Positions 14,908-23,353 of a stretch of 41,101 bases of DNA are shown here, piece after piece. The notes beneath the pieces are model-generated. The model ran no database searches. It saw nothing but the letters and a program-made list of their open reading frames with translations, and was not told the origin of the DNA. This stretch comes from an uncultured Opitutia bacterium. Its GTDB lineage: Bacteria > Verrucomicrobiota > Verrucomicrobiia > Opitutales > Opitutaceae. Where the stretch lies: NCBI GenBank assembly GCA_937952235.1, contig CALFZM010000196.1, positions 1-41,101 on the forward strand, given 5' to 3'. Positions within the stretch are counted from its first letter, which is position 1. The number at the start of each line of letters is the position of its first letter. A program made the translations under genes and the position numbers.

Positions 14908-16622
14908 ACGCCCTCGACTGGCTGGTGCTGCTCGGGACGATGCTGGGCATCGCGGCGTACGGCACCTGGCGCACGCGCCACACCACCCACCTTGACACGT
15001 ACCTCAAGGGCAACCGCAACACGAGCTGGATCACGATCGGCATCTCGGTCGCGGCGACGCAGGCGAGCGCCATCACCTTCCTCTCGATCCCGGGCCAGGG
15101 CTTCGAAAGCGGCATCGGTTTCGTCCAGAATTATTTCGGCCTGCCGCTCGCGCTCATCATCGTCTGCGCGGTCTTTCTCCCGATCTACCGCCGCCTCGGC
15201 GTGTATACGGCCTACGAATACCTCGGCAACCGCTTCGACCGGAAGACCCGCCTGCTCGGCGCGGTCTTCTTCCTGCTCCAGCGCGGCGTGCAGAGCGGCA
15301 TCACGATCTACGCGCCGGCGATCATCCTTTCCACCGTGCTCGGCTGGCCGCTGAAGCTGACCATCGTGGTGATCGGCGTGGTGGTGGTGGTGTACACCGT
15401 CACCGGCGGGAGCGCCGCGGTGAACCTGACCCAGAAATGGCAGATGGGCGTCATCTTCGCCGGCATGGTCACCGCCTTCGTCGTCCTCGTTTCCAAACTG
15501 CCGTCGGACGCGCTCCACATCGCCGGCGCGCTGGGCAAGCTCGAGGCGGTTGATTTCTCCTTCGACCCCGACAAGCGCTACACGTTCTGGAGCGGGCTGC
15601 TCGGCGGACTTTTCCTGTCGCTCTCGTACTTCGGGACCGACCAGTCGCAGGTCCAGCGTTACATCGGCGGCGCGGCGCTGCGCGAGGGGAGGCTGGGGCT
15701 GATGTTCAACGCCGTGCTCAAGGTGCCGATGCAGCTCTTCATCCTGTTGATTGGCGCGCTGGTCTTCGTCTTCTACCAGTTCCAGCCCGACACCCCGGTC
15801 TTCTTCAACCGCGTCGAATGGCAGCGCTACGTCGATGGGCCCGACGGCGCGAAGTTCCGCGCGCTGGAGGAGAAACACGCGGCGCTGCATCGCGTGCGGC
15901 AGGAAAGCGTGCAGGCGTGGACCGCGGTGCGGGCCGGCGCCGATGCCGCCGCCGAGGCGTCTGCGCGCACCCGGATGGTGGCGGCGCAGAAGGCGGTCGA
16001 CGACGTGCGGCGCGAGGCCAAGGCCGCCATCTCCGCGGCCAATCCCCGCGCCAGCGTGAAGGACTCCGACTATGTCTTCATCGGCTTCATCATGTCCCAG
16101 CTGCCGCACGGGGTGATCGGGCTCCTCATCGCGGTGATGTTCGCCGCCGCGCTCGGCTCCAAGGCCGGTGAACTCAACGCGCTCGGCACGACCACCACCA
16201 TCGACCTTTGGCGGCACTTCCGTCCGCTCGCCGGTCGCGACGAGGCGCGTAACGTGCGCAACGCGAAGGGCTGGACCGCGTTCTGGGGCGTGTTTTCCAT
16301 TCTCTTCGCCGTGTTCGTGAGCTTCGAGGAGAACCTGATCGAGGCGACCAACATCATCGCGTCGCTCTTCTACGGCGTCGTGCTGGGCCTTTTCCTCGTG
16401 GCGTTTTTCCTGAAGCATGTGCGCGGCACCGCCGTGTTCTGGGCCGCGCTCGCCGCCGAGGGGCTGATCATCGCGCTCTTCCTGCTGCGCACGAGCCTGC
16501 CGGCGCTCAATTTCTCCTACCTGTGGTACAACGTCATCGGGTGCACGGCGTGCGTCGCGTTCAGCCTTCTCCTGCAGGCCGTGCTGGGCGGGAAAACGGG
16601 GCCCGGGAACGCTTCCTCCTGA
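14904..16622 (+). CDS. Sodium:solute symporter (SSS family)
   Basis: A 572-residue inner-membrane symporter of the SSS family. Recognisable blocks: the first helix DWLVLLGTMLGIAAYGTW, then YLKGNRNTSWITIGISVAAT (residues about 32-51, equivalent to the conserved G.R...W...G.S..AT), YFGLPLALIIVCAVFLPIYR, TAYEYLGNRFDRKTRLLGA, and later SYFGTDQSQVQRYIGG, a strong SSS signature. About 13 helices are expected. Between helices, residues about 302-385 form a long charged, helical, probably coiled-coil insert (EEKHAALHRVRQESVQAW, then a run of Ala/Arg/Glu). It follows the 49-residue membrane gene with a 4-base overlap and precedes the BshC-like gene by 4 bases, so it belongs to the bacillithiol operon. 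The substrate is not evident. Confidence 0.9.
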   Translation: MNALDWLVLLGTMLGIAAYGTWRTRHTTHLDTYLKGNRNTSWITIGISVAATQASAITFLSIPGQGFESGIGFVQNYFGLPLALIIVCAVFLPIYRRLGVYTAYEYLGNRFDRKTRLLGAVFFLLQRGVQSGITIYAPAIILSTVLGWPLKLTIVVIGVVVVVYTVTGGSAAVNLTQKWQMGVIFAGMVTAFVVLVSKLPSDALHIAGALGKLEAVDFSFDPDKRYTFWSGLLGGLFLSLSYFGTDQSQVQRYIGGAALREGRLGLMFNAVLKVPMQLFILLIGALVFVFYQFQPDTPVFFNRVEWQRYVDGPDGAKFRALEEKHAALHRVRQESVQAWTAVRAGADAAAEASARTRMVAAQKAVDDVRREAKAAISAANPRASVKDSDYVFIGFIMSQLPHGVIGLLIAVMFAAALGSKAGELNALGTTTTIDLWRHFRPLAGRDEARNVRNAKGWTAFWGVFSILFAVFVSFEENLIEATNIIASLFYGVVLGLFLVAFFLKHVRGTAVFWAALAAEGLIIALFLLRTSLPALNFSYLWYNVIGCTACVAFSLLLQAVLGGKTGPGNASS

Positions 16623-16626
16623 CCGC

Positions 16627-17388
16627 ATGGGCCGCCCTGTCATTTGCTTTGGCCAGCAGCCGTGCGGCTTTTTCCCGCGGCGCTTCCTCTACGCCAAGTT
16701 CCAGACCGCGCGCCGCCTCCAGGCAGAGATCGGGGGCGAGATCGTGTTCTTCTACCACGACGCCGATCACGACCCGCGCGAGACGCAGACGATCCTGCGC
16801 CACCGCAAGTCGAGCGAGCCGGCGACGTTCAACTTCACCGTCGCGAACAAGGTCCAGCGCAAGTGGTCGCCGCTGTTCCTGAAGCAGATCGCGCCCGGCT
16901 GGCACGCCACCACCGCGCGGCAGCTCGGCGCGTACGTGGAGCCGCGCTGGATCGAGGCGTTCAAGGCCGTCACGGCGACCGCCGTCGCGGATTTCTGTCT
17001 GGAGATGTACCGGCGCATGGGGCTGCTCGACGGCATCCGCGTCGTGCGCTCCGGCGATCCGGCGGTGCGGCGGGCGGCGTGCGCCGTCACCGACTACTTC
17101 GCGGACGTGCCCTACGAGGGGCAGATCGTGCGGGCGCGCTGGCACGACGGCGCGTTCCGGCTGCACGAGGGCGGCGACGCCTACGTCACGCTGCCGGCCA
17201 GGGACATCGCGCCGGAGCAGGTCACGCCTTCGCGCGATGCGCGGCTGCGCTGGATGCAGTCGGTCATCGGCTGCACCCACTACATCGCCGGGGCGGGCGA
17301 ACAAGCGTACTTGCGGAAGGAGGACGCGCCTGAGATCACTTTCGTCCCCCGCGATGCCATCGACCGCTCCGATGAAGCCTACCATTGA
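16627..17388 (+). CDS. Short BshC-like protein (putative cysteine-adding enzyme of bacillithiol synthesis)
   Basis: A 253-residue cytoplasmic protein I assign as a minimal BshC homologue. From memory of Bacillus BshC (about 540 residues), four blocks match in the same order. GQQPCGFFPRRF (residues 9-20) fits the GQQAGLxTGPLY loop, and FFYHDADHDPRE (41-52) fits the FWxAGEDHDxxE strand. IRVVRSGDPAVRR (137-149) fits VLLNSGDPGIKK, and YIAGAGEQAY (219-228) followed by FVPRDAI fits FIAGPGExxY...MPRLNI. The N-terminal extension and the long C-terminal coiled coil of standard BshC are missing, leaving mainly the Rossmann-type core. The context is decisive: bshB and bshA follow, the first overlapping by 17 bases. 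BshC adds cysteine to GlcN-malate to complete bacillithiol. The alignment is by eye and the catalytic role is inferred. The leader is CTTCCTCCTGACCGC, without a Shine-Dalgarno. Confidence 0.65.
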   Translation: MGRPVICFGQQPCGFFPRRFLYAKFQTARRLQAEIGGEIVFFYHDADHDPRETQTILRHRKSSEPATFNFTVANKVQRKWSPLFLKQIAPGWHATTARQLGAYVEPRWIEAFKAVTATAVADFCLEMYRRMGLLDGIRVVRSGDPAVRRAACAVTDYFADVPYEGQIVRARWHDGAFRLHEGGDAYVTLPARDIAPEQVTPSRDARLRWMQSVIGCTHYIAGAGEQAYLRKEDAPEITFVPRDAIDRSDEAYH

Positions 17389-18097
17389 TTCCGGACGTCT
17401 GCTGGCTTTCGGCGCGCATCCCGACGACATCGAGTTCGGCTGCGGCGGCGTCATCGCGGCCGAGACGCAGGCCGGCCGCGCGGCGCACCTCGTGGTGTGC
17501 TCGCGGGGCGAATCGGCTTCCAACGGCACGCCCCGTCAGCGCACCGCCGAGGCCCGCCGCGGCGCGAAGCTGCTCGGCGCGAGCCTCGAGTTTCTGGACC
17601 TGGGCGGTGACGCCCACTTCGAGGTGCGCGTCGCCCACGCGCTGGCGCTCGCCGCGATCATCCGCCGCCTCCGGCCGGAGGTCGTGCTCGCGCCGACGCC
17701 CGTGCCCAATCAACACCCGGACCACGCCGTGCTCGCGCACCTCGTGCGCGATGCGGCGCGGCTCGCGCGCTACGGCGGGGTCAAGGAATTGCGCCGCCAG
17801 CGCCCGCATGCGATCGGATCGCTGCTCTTCTACTCGATCGCGGTCGAGGGAGAGCCGCCTGGCGTGCAGCCGGTGTGGATTGACGTCTCGGCTCCGCCGA
17901 TCCTGGCGGCCTGGACCGCGGCCATGCAGGCGCACGAAACCCAGGCGAAGACGCGCGCCTACTCGGAGCTGCAGCTCGCCCGCGCCGGCGTGAATGGGGC
18001 GCGCTGCGGTGCGGCGGCGGCCATCGCCCTTTATCCCTCCGACCCGCTGGTCTTCTCGTCCCTCGAGCCGCTTCGCCGGGCTGCGCGCCGCTTCTGA
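17372..18097 (+). CDS. bshB: GlcNAc-malate deacetylase (bacillithiol synthesis)
   Basis: A 241-residue PIG-L/LmbE-family zinc deacetylase. In the bacillithiol pathway BshB removes the acetyl group from N-acetylglucosaminyl-malate made by BshA. The metal motif GAHPDDIEFGCGG (about residues 13-25) has the canonical AHPDD, and NQHPDHAVL (about 110-118) gives the HPDH site. The segment CSRGESASNGTPRQRTAEAR matches the BshB1-type loop after the second strand. The ATG at 17372 (MKPTIDSGRLL) lies inside the end of the BshC-like gene, a 17-base overlap, and the stop is 2 bases before bshA, so the three are a single translational unit. PIG-L proteins have many substrates; the specific call rests on neighbours as well as motif. 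Confidence 0.88.
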   Translation: MKPTIDSGRLLAFGAHPDDIEFGCGGVIAAETQAGRAAHLVVCSRGESASNGTPRQRTAEARRGAKLLGASLEFLDLGGDAHFEVRVAHALALAAIIRRLRPEVVLAPTPVPNQHPDHAVLAHLVRDAARLARYGGVKELRRQRPHAIGSLLFYSIAVEGEPPGVQPVWIDVSAPPILAAWTAAMQAHETQAKTRAYSELQLARAGVNGARCGAAAAIALYPSDPLVFSSLEPLRRAARRF

Positions 18098-18099
18098 CC

Positions 18100-19233
18100 A
18101 TGGCGGAAACGCGTCCGGTCCGCGTCGGCATCACGTGCTACCCTTCGGTCGGCGGCAGCGGGATCCTCGCGTCGGCGCTCGGCGTGGAGCTGGCCCGGCG
18201 CGGACACGACGTCCATTTCATCAGTTACGAGCGCCCGTTCCGGATTCCCGCCGATGCGCCCGGACTGCGCTTTCATCCAGTCGTGATCAACGACTACGAG
18301 CTGTTCAAGTACCCCGACTACACGCTCCCGCTCTCGGTCAAGATGGCGGAGGTGGCGCGTGATCACGCGCTCGATGTCCTGCACGTCCACTACGCCGTGC
18401 CCCACGCCACCGCGGCCATCCTGGCGCGCGACATGTTGCCGGAAGGACGCCGGCCGAAGGTCGTCACGACGCTGCACGGCACCGACACCACGCTGCTCGG
18501 CCGCGACGCCGGCTATGGGCCCGCGATCCGGCACGCGCTGCAGCAATCCGACGCCGTCACGGCCGTGTCGGCCTGGCTGCGCGATGAGACGCAGCGGCTG
18601 CTGGCGGTGAACCGGCCGATCGAGGTCATCCACAATTTCTACGAGCCGAACGCACCGCGGCGTTCCCGGGCGGAGGTGCGGGAGGAGCTCGGGCTGCGCG
18701 ACGAGGCGATGCTCCTCCATCACTCGAATCTCCGGCCGGTGAAGCGGATCGACCTGCTGCTGGAAACCGTCGCCCGCATCCGGCCGCGGGAGCGTATCAA
18801 GCTCGTCGTCCTCGCCGGCGGCGACTTCACGCCCTTCGCCGCGCAGGTGCGACGCCTCGGGTTGGAGGACCGCGTCGTGGTGCGCGAAAAGGTGTTCGAG
18901 ATCGAGGACTACCTGCAGGCGGCCGACCTCGGGCTGTTCACCTCGGCATCGGAGAGTTTCTGCCTCAGCCTGCTCGAGGCGATGTGGTTCGGCTGCCCGA
19001 GCGTTTCGACGGCGGTGGGCGGTATCCCTGAAGTGGTGACTTCAGGCGAGACGGGCGTGCTGGTGCCGGCCCCGGATCCTGCCGCGCTCGCGCGCGCGGT
19101 CGAGGGGCTGCTCGGCGATGAGGCCGGGCGCCGGCGCCTCGGTGACGCGGCGCGGAGCCGCGCGCGGTCCCTTTTCTCCGCCGCGACCATCGTGCCGCAG
19201 TACGAGGCGCTATACCGCCGCGCCGGCGTTTGA
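18100..19233 (+). CDS. bshA: N-acetyl-alpha-D-glucosaminyl L-malate synthase
   Basis: A GT4-family glycosyltransferase that joins UDP-GlcNAc and L-malate, the first step of bacillithiol synthesis. It is 377 residues, the normal length. BshA hallmarks are clear: GITCYPSVGGSGILASALG (residues 9-27, the glycine-rich acceptor loop), HDVHFISYERPFRIP, the segment VINDYELFKYPDYTLPLSVK (about 61-80), LHVHYAVPHATAA, TTLHGTDTTLLG, SDAVTAVSAWLRDET and IHNFYEP. The C-terminal lobe has HHSNLRPVKRIDLLLET, FTSASESFCLSLLEAMWFGC (EX7E nucleotide-sugar site) and GIPEVV. These blocks separate BshA from other GT4 enzymes, including mycothiol MshA. It closes the operon; a weak terminator follows at 19287-19316. 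Confidence 0.95.
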   Translation: MAETRPVRVGITCYPSVGGSGILASALGVELARRGHDVHFISYERPFRIPADAPGLRFHPVVINDYELFKYPDYTLPLSVKMAEVARDHALDVLHVHYAVPHATAAILARDMLPEGRRPKVVTTLHGTDTTLLGRDAGYGPAIRHALQQSDAVTAVSAWLRDETQRLLAVNRPIEVIHNFYEPNAPRRSRAEVREELGLRDEAMLLHHSNLRPVKRIDLLLETVARIRPRERIKLVVLAGGDFTPFAAQVRRLGLEDRVVVREKVFEIEDYLQAADLGLFTSASESFCLSLLEAMWFGCPSVSTAVGGIPEVVTSGETGVLVPAPDPAALARAVEGLLGDEAGRRRLGDAARSRARSLFSAATIVPQYEALYRRAGV

Positions 19234-19286
19234 ACCGGCGAGGGAGGGAAGCGCGGCGGCCCGGCCCGGGGCCTCATTGCTCACTC

Positions 19287-19316
19287 GCATTTCCCGCCGG
19301 GGTGCGCTTTGTTTTT
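19287..19316 (+). terminator. Weak terminator candidate after bshA
   Basis: A short imperfect hairpin (GCA...CCC GCC GGG.TGC, 19287-19305) is followed by the T-rich stretch TTTGTTTTT (19308-19316). It sits 54 bases past the bshA stop and just before the next start at 19323. The same T-rich run is also the leader of that next gene, so it may not be a terminator. Confidence 0.3.
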
Positions 19317-19322
19317 GCTTCC

Positions 19323-22300
19323 ATGTCCTCCCCGCATGCTCACCCGGGCCGGCTCCTCGCCGGCGTGCTGCTGGCCTGCCTGTGCGCGCCGCTGTTTGCG
19401 GCCGACTCGCCCGCCGCGAAGTCGAAGCAGGCCGCCATCGCCTCGACGCCGCCGACCGGGGAACTGGTCCTGCACAAGTGGTCCGGCTCGCTCAATGTCC
19501 CCGATCCCGTCGCCGTCGGCGTCGATCCGCAGGGTCGCGTGTACGTCGCCGCCACCACCCGCCGCAAGGTCGGCGACCTCGACATCCGGGAACACACGAT
19601 GTGGATCCCCGACGACGTCGCGCTCACGAGCGTCGCCGACAAGCGGGCGTTCTTCCACCGCGAGCTGGCCCCCGGCCGGATGCGCGCACCGCGGGCGTCG
19701 CTGCGCGACCACAACGGGGACGGATCCGTCGACTGGAAGGACCTCACCCACCACACGGAGCGGATCTACCAGCTGCGCGACACGGACGGCGACGGCACCG
19801 CGGACAAGATGACCGTGTTCGCCGAGGGCTTCAATTCCGAGGTCACGGGCATCGCCGCCGGCGTGATGTACCACGACGGCTGGGTCTACGCGACCATCGC
19901 GCCCGATTTGTGGCGCCTCAAGGACACGGACGATGACGGCGTCGCCGATATCCGCGAGGTCGTGGCGCACGGTTTCGGGGTCCACATCGCGTACGCGGGG
20001 CACGACATGCACGGGCTCGTCGTGGGACCCGACGGTCGGATCTACTGGAGCATCGGCGACAAGGGGCTCAACGTCACCTCGAAGGAAGGCCGCACGTTCG
20101 CGTTTCCGAACGAGGGCGCGGTGATGCGCGTCGATCCCGATGGATCAAACTTCGAGGTCTTCGCCCGCGGGCTGCGCAACGTGCAGGAGCCGGCCTTCAC
20201 CGCGTACGGCGACCTCATCGGCGTCGACAACGACGCCGACCAGCCGGGCGAGCGCGAGCGTTTCGTGCACATCGTCGAAGGCAGCGACACCGGCTGGCGC
20301 TGCAATTTCCAGTACATGCGCACCGACAGCCCCTGGATCCGCGAGGGGCTCTGGAAACCGCATTTTGCCGGCCAGGCCGCCTACTTGCTGCCGCCGTTGC
20401 TGAGCTACTCGGACGGGCCCGCGGGCTTCAAGCACGACCCGGGCACCGCGCTGGGAGAACGTCAGCGCGGGATTTTTCTGCTCAACGAGTTTCCCTCCGG
20501 CCGCATGAAGGGCTTCCGGGTCGAGCCCGACGGCGCGACGTTCAAGATGGTGGACGCGCGTCTCGTGAACGACGGCATCATGGGCATCGGCTCTTCGTGG
20601 CATCCGGACGGTTCCCTGTACATGGCCGACTGGATCGGCGGCTATCCCCTCGATGAACTCGGGGCGGTCTGGCGCATCGACACCCGCGACACCGCGGTGA
20701 GTCCCCAGCGCGAGGAGACGCAGCGCATCCTGCAGGCCGGCTTTGCCCGTCGTTCGGAAGTGGAGCTGACGGGTCAGCTCGGCCACCGCGACCAGCGGGT
20801 CCGCCAGGGCGCGCAGTTCGAGCTCGTCCGCCGGGGCCGGACGGAGGCCCTGCTCGGAGTCATGCGCGCCACGACGGCGGCCCAGCTCGCACGGATCCAT
20901 GCCCTGTGGGGGTACGGCCGGTTGCTGCGCCGCGGAGCGGTCGGGTCCGAGGCTGCGGTGGCTCTCCTCCGCGACGCGGACGCGGAAGTGCGCGCCCAGG
21001 CCGCCAAGGTGCTGGGCGATGCCGCCGCCGGCGGCGCGAAGGGGCAGGGGACCGCGCTGATTCCGCTGCTCGGCGATGCGTCGGCGCGCACCCGACTCCA
21101 GGCGGCGATCGCGCTCGGCAAACTGGCCGAGCCTGCCGCGGTGGGGCCGCTGTTCTCGCTGGCCGCGCGCGAAGGAGACGTACCCGTCCTGCGGCAGGCC
21201 ATCGTCTCCGGCCTCGTCGGTTGCGCCACGGCGGAGCAGCTCGGGGCGAAGTCCTCCGATCCGTCCGAGAGCGTGCGCCTCTGCGCGGTGATCGCCCTGC
21301 GGCGCCAGGCATCGCCCGCGGCGGCAGGTTTTCTCGCCGACCGCCAGCGCTCCGTCGTCGAGGAGGCCGCTCGCGCGGTGCACGACGACCTTTCCATCCC
21401 GGCGGCGCTTCCCGCCCTCGCGGCCCGGCTCGACCCGTCCCTGCGCAGCGAGGTCGTGGCCCGCCGCGCCATCAACGCCGGCCTGCGCCTCGGCACGGCG
21501 GCCGCGGCGGAGCGGGTGTTGCAATTCGCGCTCGACGAGACGGCACCTTCGGAGCTGCGGCAGGCGGCGCTCGTGGCGCTGCGCGTGTGGCGGGCTCCGC
21601 CGCGGCTCGACCTGGTCGACGGCTACGCGCGCACCTTTGCCCCCGAGGCCATCGCCGGCGTACTCACGCCGCGACTCGACGCGCTCCTCGCCTTGCGCGA
21701 CGGCGGGCTCAAGACGCTTGCGGTCGAGATCATGATCGCCCACGCGCTCCCGGCCCGTCCGGAGCAGATTGCGGCCATCGTCGGCGACCGTGCGGCCGCA
21801 CCCGGCTTGCGGGCGCAGTCGCTGCGCCTGATGAGTGGCGAGGCGCGCGGCCATCCCGCGTATGAGCAGGCGCTGGCCGCGGGCCTCGCGGCGGATGCTC
21901 CCGCCGCGCTGCACGAGGCGGCGCTGGAACTCCTCCTGCCCGACCCGGCGCGCCTCGCCCGGGCCGCGCCGGACACCCTGGCTCGCAGCGGCGTACCTGA
22001 ACGGCAGCGCCTGCTGGCGCTCCTCGCGCGGGCCGGCCATCCCGACGCCGATGCGGTGCTCGCGGGCCAAGCCGCGGCGCTCGTCGAGGGACGGCTGCCG
22101 GCGGTGCTGAAGCTCGATGTGGTCGAAGCCCTGCGGGTCCGCGCCTCCGCCAATCCGGCGCTCGCCGCCCGGCTCCGCGCGTACGAGGCCCAGCCGGCCG
22201 CGGTCCGGCGAGAGGAACTGCTTGTCGGCGGCGATGCGGCCCGCGGCCGCGACATCGTCGCCAATCATCTCGCCGCCAACTGCACGGCCTGCCACAGCGT

Positions 22301-22691
22301 CGAGGCTGCCGGCGGAAGCGAGGTCGGGCCGAACTTGCGCACGATCGGCGGCCAGCGCGACGCCGCCTACCTGCTCGAGGCGCTGCTCGAACCGTCGGCG
22401 ACCATCGCCACCGGTTACGGCATCGTGAACCTCACGCTCAGGAACCGCACGGAAGTCACGGGCACATTGGCGCGTGAGACGCCGCAGGCCGTCACCGTGC
22501 GGCTGTTCGACGGCCGGCAGCAGACGGTCGCCCGCGCCGACATCGCGGCCCAGACGCCGCCCGTGTCCATCATGCCGCCGATGACCGGCATCCTGCAGCC
22601 GGCGGAGATCCGCGACGTGGTGAGCTATCTCGCCAGCCTGCGCGGTGGCGGCCGCGGCGCCCGTCCGGGCACCAAGTCGGGAGGGGAGTGA
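19323..22691 (+). CDS. PVC-type propeller / HEAT / cytochrome c dehydrogenase-like protein
   Basis: A 1122-residue secreted protein of the PVC class that couples a sugar-dehydrogenase-like propeller to a c-type haem domain. From the ATG at 19323 a signal peptide ends near residue 20 (CLCAPLFAAD). The propeller (about 35-460) contains GVDPQGRVYVAATTRR, DTDGDGTADKMTVFAEGFN (a Ca-binding-like DxDGDG), GHDMHGLVVGPDGRIYWSIG, RVDPDGSNFEVFARGLRN and the VDNDADQPGE loop. HEAT-like helical repeats follow (about 490-950: LLRDADAEVRAQAAKVLG, LLGDASARTRLQAAIALGKL). The C-terminal domain has the haem-binding motif CTACH (about 981-985), GSEVGPNLRTIGG and the closing DVVSYLASLRGG. It is probably a periplasmic oxidoreductase; the substrate is unknown. 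It is not tightly linked to its neighbours. Confidence 0.87.
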   Translation: MSSPHAHPGRLLAGVLLACLCAPLFAADSPAAKSKQAAIASTPPTGELVLHKWSGSLNVPDPVAVGVDPQGRVYVAATTRRKVGDLDIREHTMWIPDDVALTSVADKRAFFHRELAPGRMRAPRASLRDHNGDGSVDWKDLTHHTERIYQLRDTDGDGTADKMTVFAEGFNSEVTGIAAGVMYHDGWVYATIAPDLWRLKDTDDDGVADIREVVAHGFGVHIAYAGHDMHGLVVGPDGRIYWSIGDKGLNVTSKEGRTFAFPNEGAVMRVDPDGSNFEVFARGLRNVQEPAFTAYGDLIGVDNDADQPGERERFVHIVEGSDTGWRCNFQYMRTDSPWIREGLWKPHFAGQAAYLLPPLLSYSDGPAGFKHDPGTALGERQRGIFLLNEFPSGRMKGFRVEPDGATFKMVDARLVNDGIMGIGSSWHPDGSLYMADWIGGYPLDELGAVWRIDTRDTAVSPQREETQRILQAGFARRSEVELTGQLGHRDQRVRQGAQFELVRRGRTEALLGVMRATTAAQLARIHALWGYGRLLRRGAVGSEAAVALLRDADAEVRAQAAKVLGDAAAGGAKGQGTALIPLLGDASARTRLQAAIALGKLAEPAAVGPLFSLAAREGDVPVLRQAIVSGLVGCATAEQLGAKSSDPSESVRLCAVIALRRQASPAAAGFLADRQRSVVEEAARAVHDDLSIPAALPALAARLDPSLRSEVVARRAINAGLRLGTAAAAERVLQFALDETAPSELRQAALVALRVWRAPPRLDLVDGYARTFAPEAIAGVLTPRLDALLALRDGGLKTLAVEIMIAHALPARPEQIAAIVGDRAAAPGLRAQSLRLMSGEARGHPAYEQALAAGLAADAPAALHEAALELLLPDPARLARAAPDTLARSGVPERQRLLALLARAGHPDADAVLAGQAAALVEGRLPAVLKLDVVEALRVRASANPALAARLRAYEAQPAAVRREELLVGGDAARGRDIVANHLAANCTACHSVEAAGGSEVGPNLRTIGGQRDAAYLLEALLEPSATIATGYGIVNLTLRNRTEVTGTLARETPQAVTVRLFDGRQQTVARADIAAQTPPVSIMPPMTGILQPAEIRDVVSYLASLRGGGRGARPGTKSGGE

Positions 22692-22693
22692 CG

Positions 22694-22837
22694 ATGTGTC
22701 CGCCGCGGGGTCTCTACGTCGCCGCGGCCGTCGCGCTGCCCGGCGCCGTGGCGTCTTGCACCGCGATCGCCGCCGCGAAATCGCGTGACCGTCTCCCGCT
22801 CGCGGGCGGGCCATCGCCGCGGCGCCAGGCAAGTTGA
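22694..22837 (+). CDS. Doubtful 47-residue lipoprotein-like ORF
   Basis: A short frame opens 2 bases after the preceding stop, with GGAGGGGAG a good distance before the ATG. It encodes a signal-like start (MCPPRGLYVAAAVALPGAVA) and then SC, which reads as a lipobox (VASC), followed by about 25 basic residues. However, it borders a repeat-rich gap and its sequence is mostly low-complexity GC-rich codons, so it may be chance. Confidence 0.2.
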   Translation: MCPPRGLYVAAAVALPGAVASCTAIAAAKSRDRLPLAGGPSPRRQAS

Positions 22838-22861
22838 AGCCGGCTCGGTCGGTGCAGTGCG

Positions 22862-22983
22862 AGAGCCTCCGTCAGCTGGAACGGTGCCGTTGCGGTGGAG
22901 CGGCCTGCCCCCAGGTGGCTGACGTGCGACGGGCCGGTCCGCAGCGACTTGAGGACAAGCCACTCCACCTTTCGGTACGGGCG
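22862..22983 (-). repeat. Dispersed hairpin repeat, copy B
   Basis: Read on the minus strand: GGTGG, then arm AGTGGCTTG (22964-22956), loop TCCT, arm CAAGTCGCT (22951-22943), then GCGGACCGG and the tail TCAGCCACCTGGGGGC. It pairs along nine positions with two G-U wobbles. Against copy A (12228-12345) the first stem pair changes from C-G to A-T, and the other changes keep pairing, while the loop is identical. Confidence 0.6.
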
Positions 22984-23066
22984 TCTTCATGGCTGATTCG
23001 AGGGCCAACTGCATGAGTCCGTATCGGAGCGATTCTTCATCGGTACGGGCGGTTCCCCGGCAGACG

Positions 23067-23100
23067 CTGCTCCGTCCGCGCCGTGCCTGCGACGGAGCAG
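23067..23100. repeat. Perfect 10-bp inverted repeat
   Basis: CTGCTCCGTC (23067-23076) and GACGGAGCAG (23091-23100) enclose 14 bases. It lies about 250 bases before the efflux adaptor start. It could be an operator or a processed-RNA hairpin; no T-run follows on either strand. Confidence 0.45.
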
Positions 23101-23353
23101 CCCTTCGAGTATGGCCATGCCTGCCATGGGACCGCTGTAGTGCCGCGGCCCCTCCCTGGAACGGGGAACGACGGAGACGGGCAGGAATTTCGCCGCGAAT
23201 TGTTTCCGCGAATGGCGTACCCGGCGATCATGGCTTACTTGCGCGCAGCCGGATCCCCGGCGCGTTTCGTGCCGGCTCACGAAATCGCCCGGTGGCGGCG
23301 GCGCCTCGGCCTCACCGGCCCGTGGCGCCGGATTCTCTCGCTCCTCCCTCTTC

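Larger units (their letters stand above)
22838..23353. other. 516-base gap: repeat copy B, a strong hairpin, no convincing gene
   Basis: The left part holds repeat copy B (22862-22983). A perfect 10-bp inverted repeat, CTGCTCCGTC and GACGGAGCAG (23067-23100, 14-base loop), lies in the middle. Around 23188-23215 there is a less GC-rich patch with a doubled CGCGAAT motif, which may be the promoter zone for the efflux operon. Short frames exist on both strands, but none has a recognisable domain or start signal. Confidence 0.5.
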
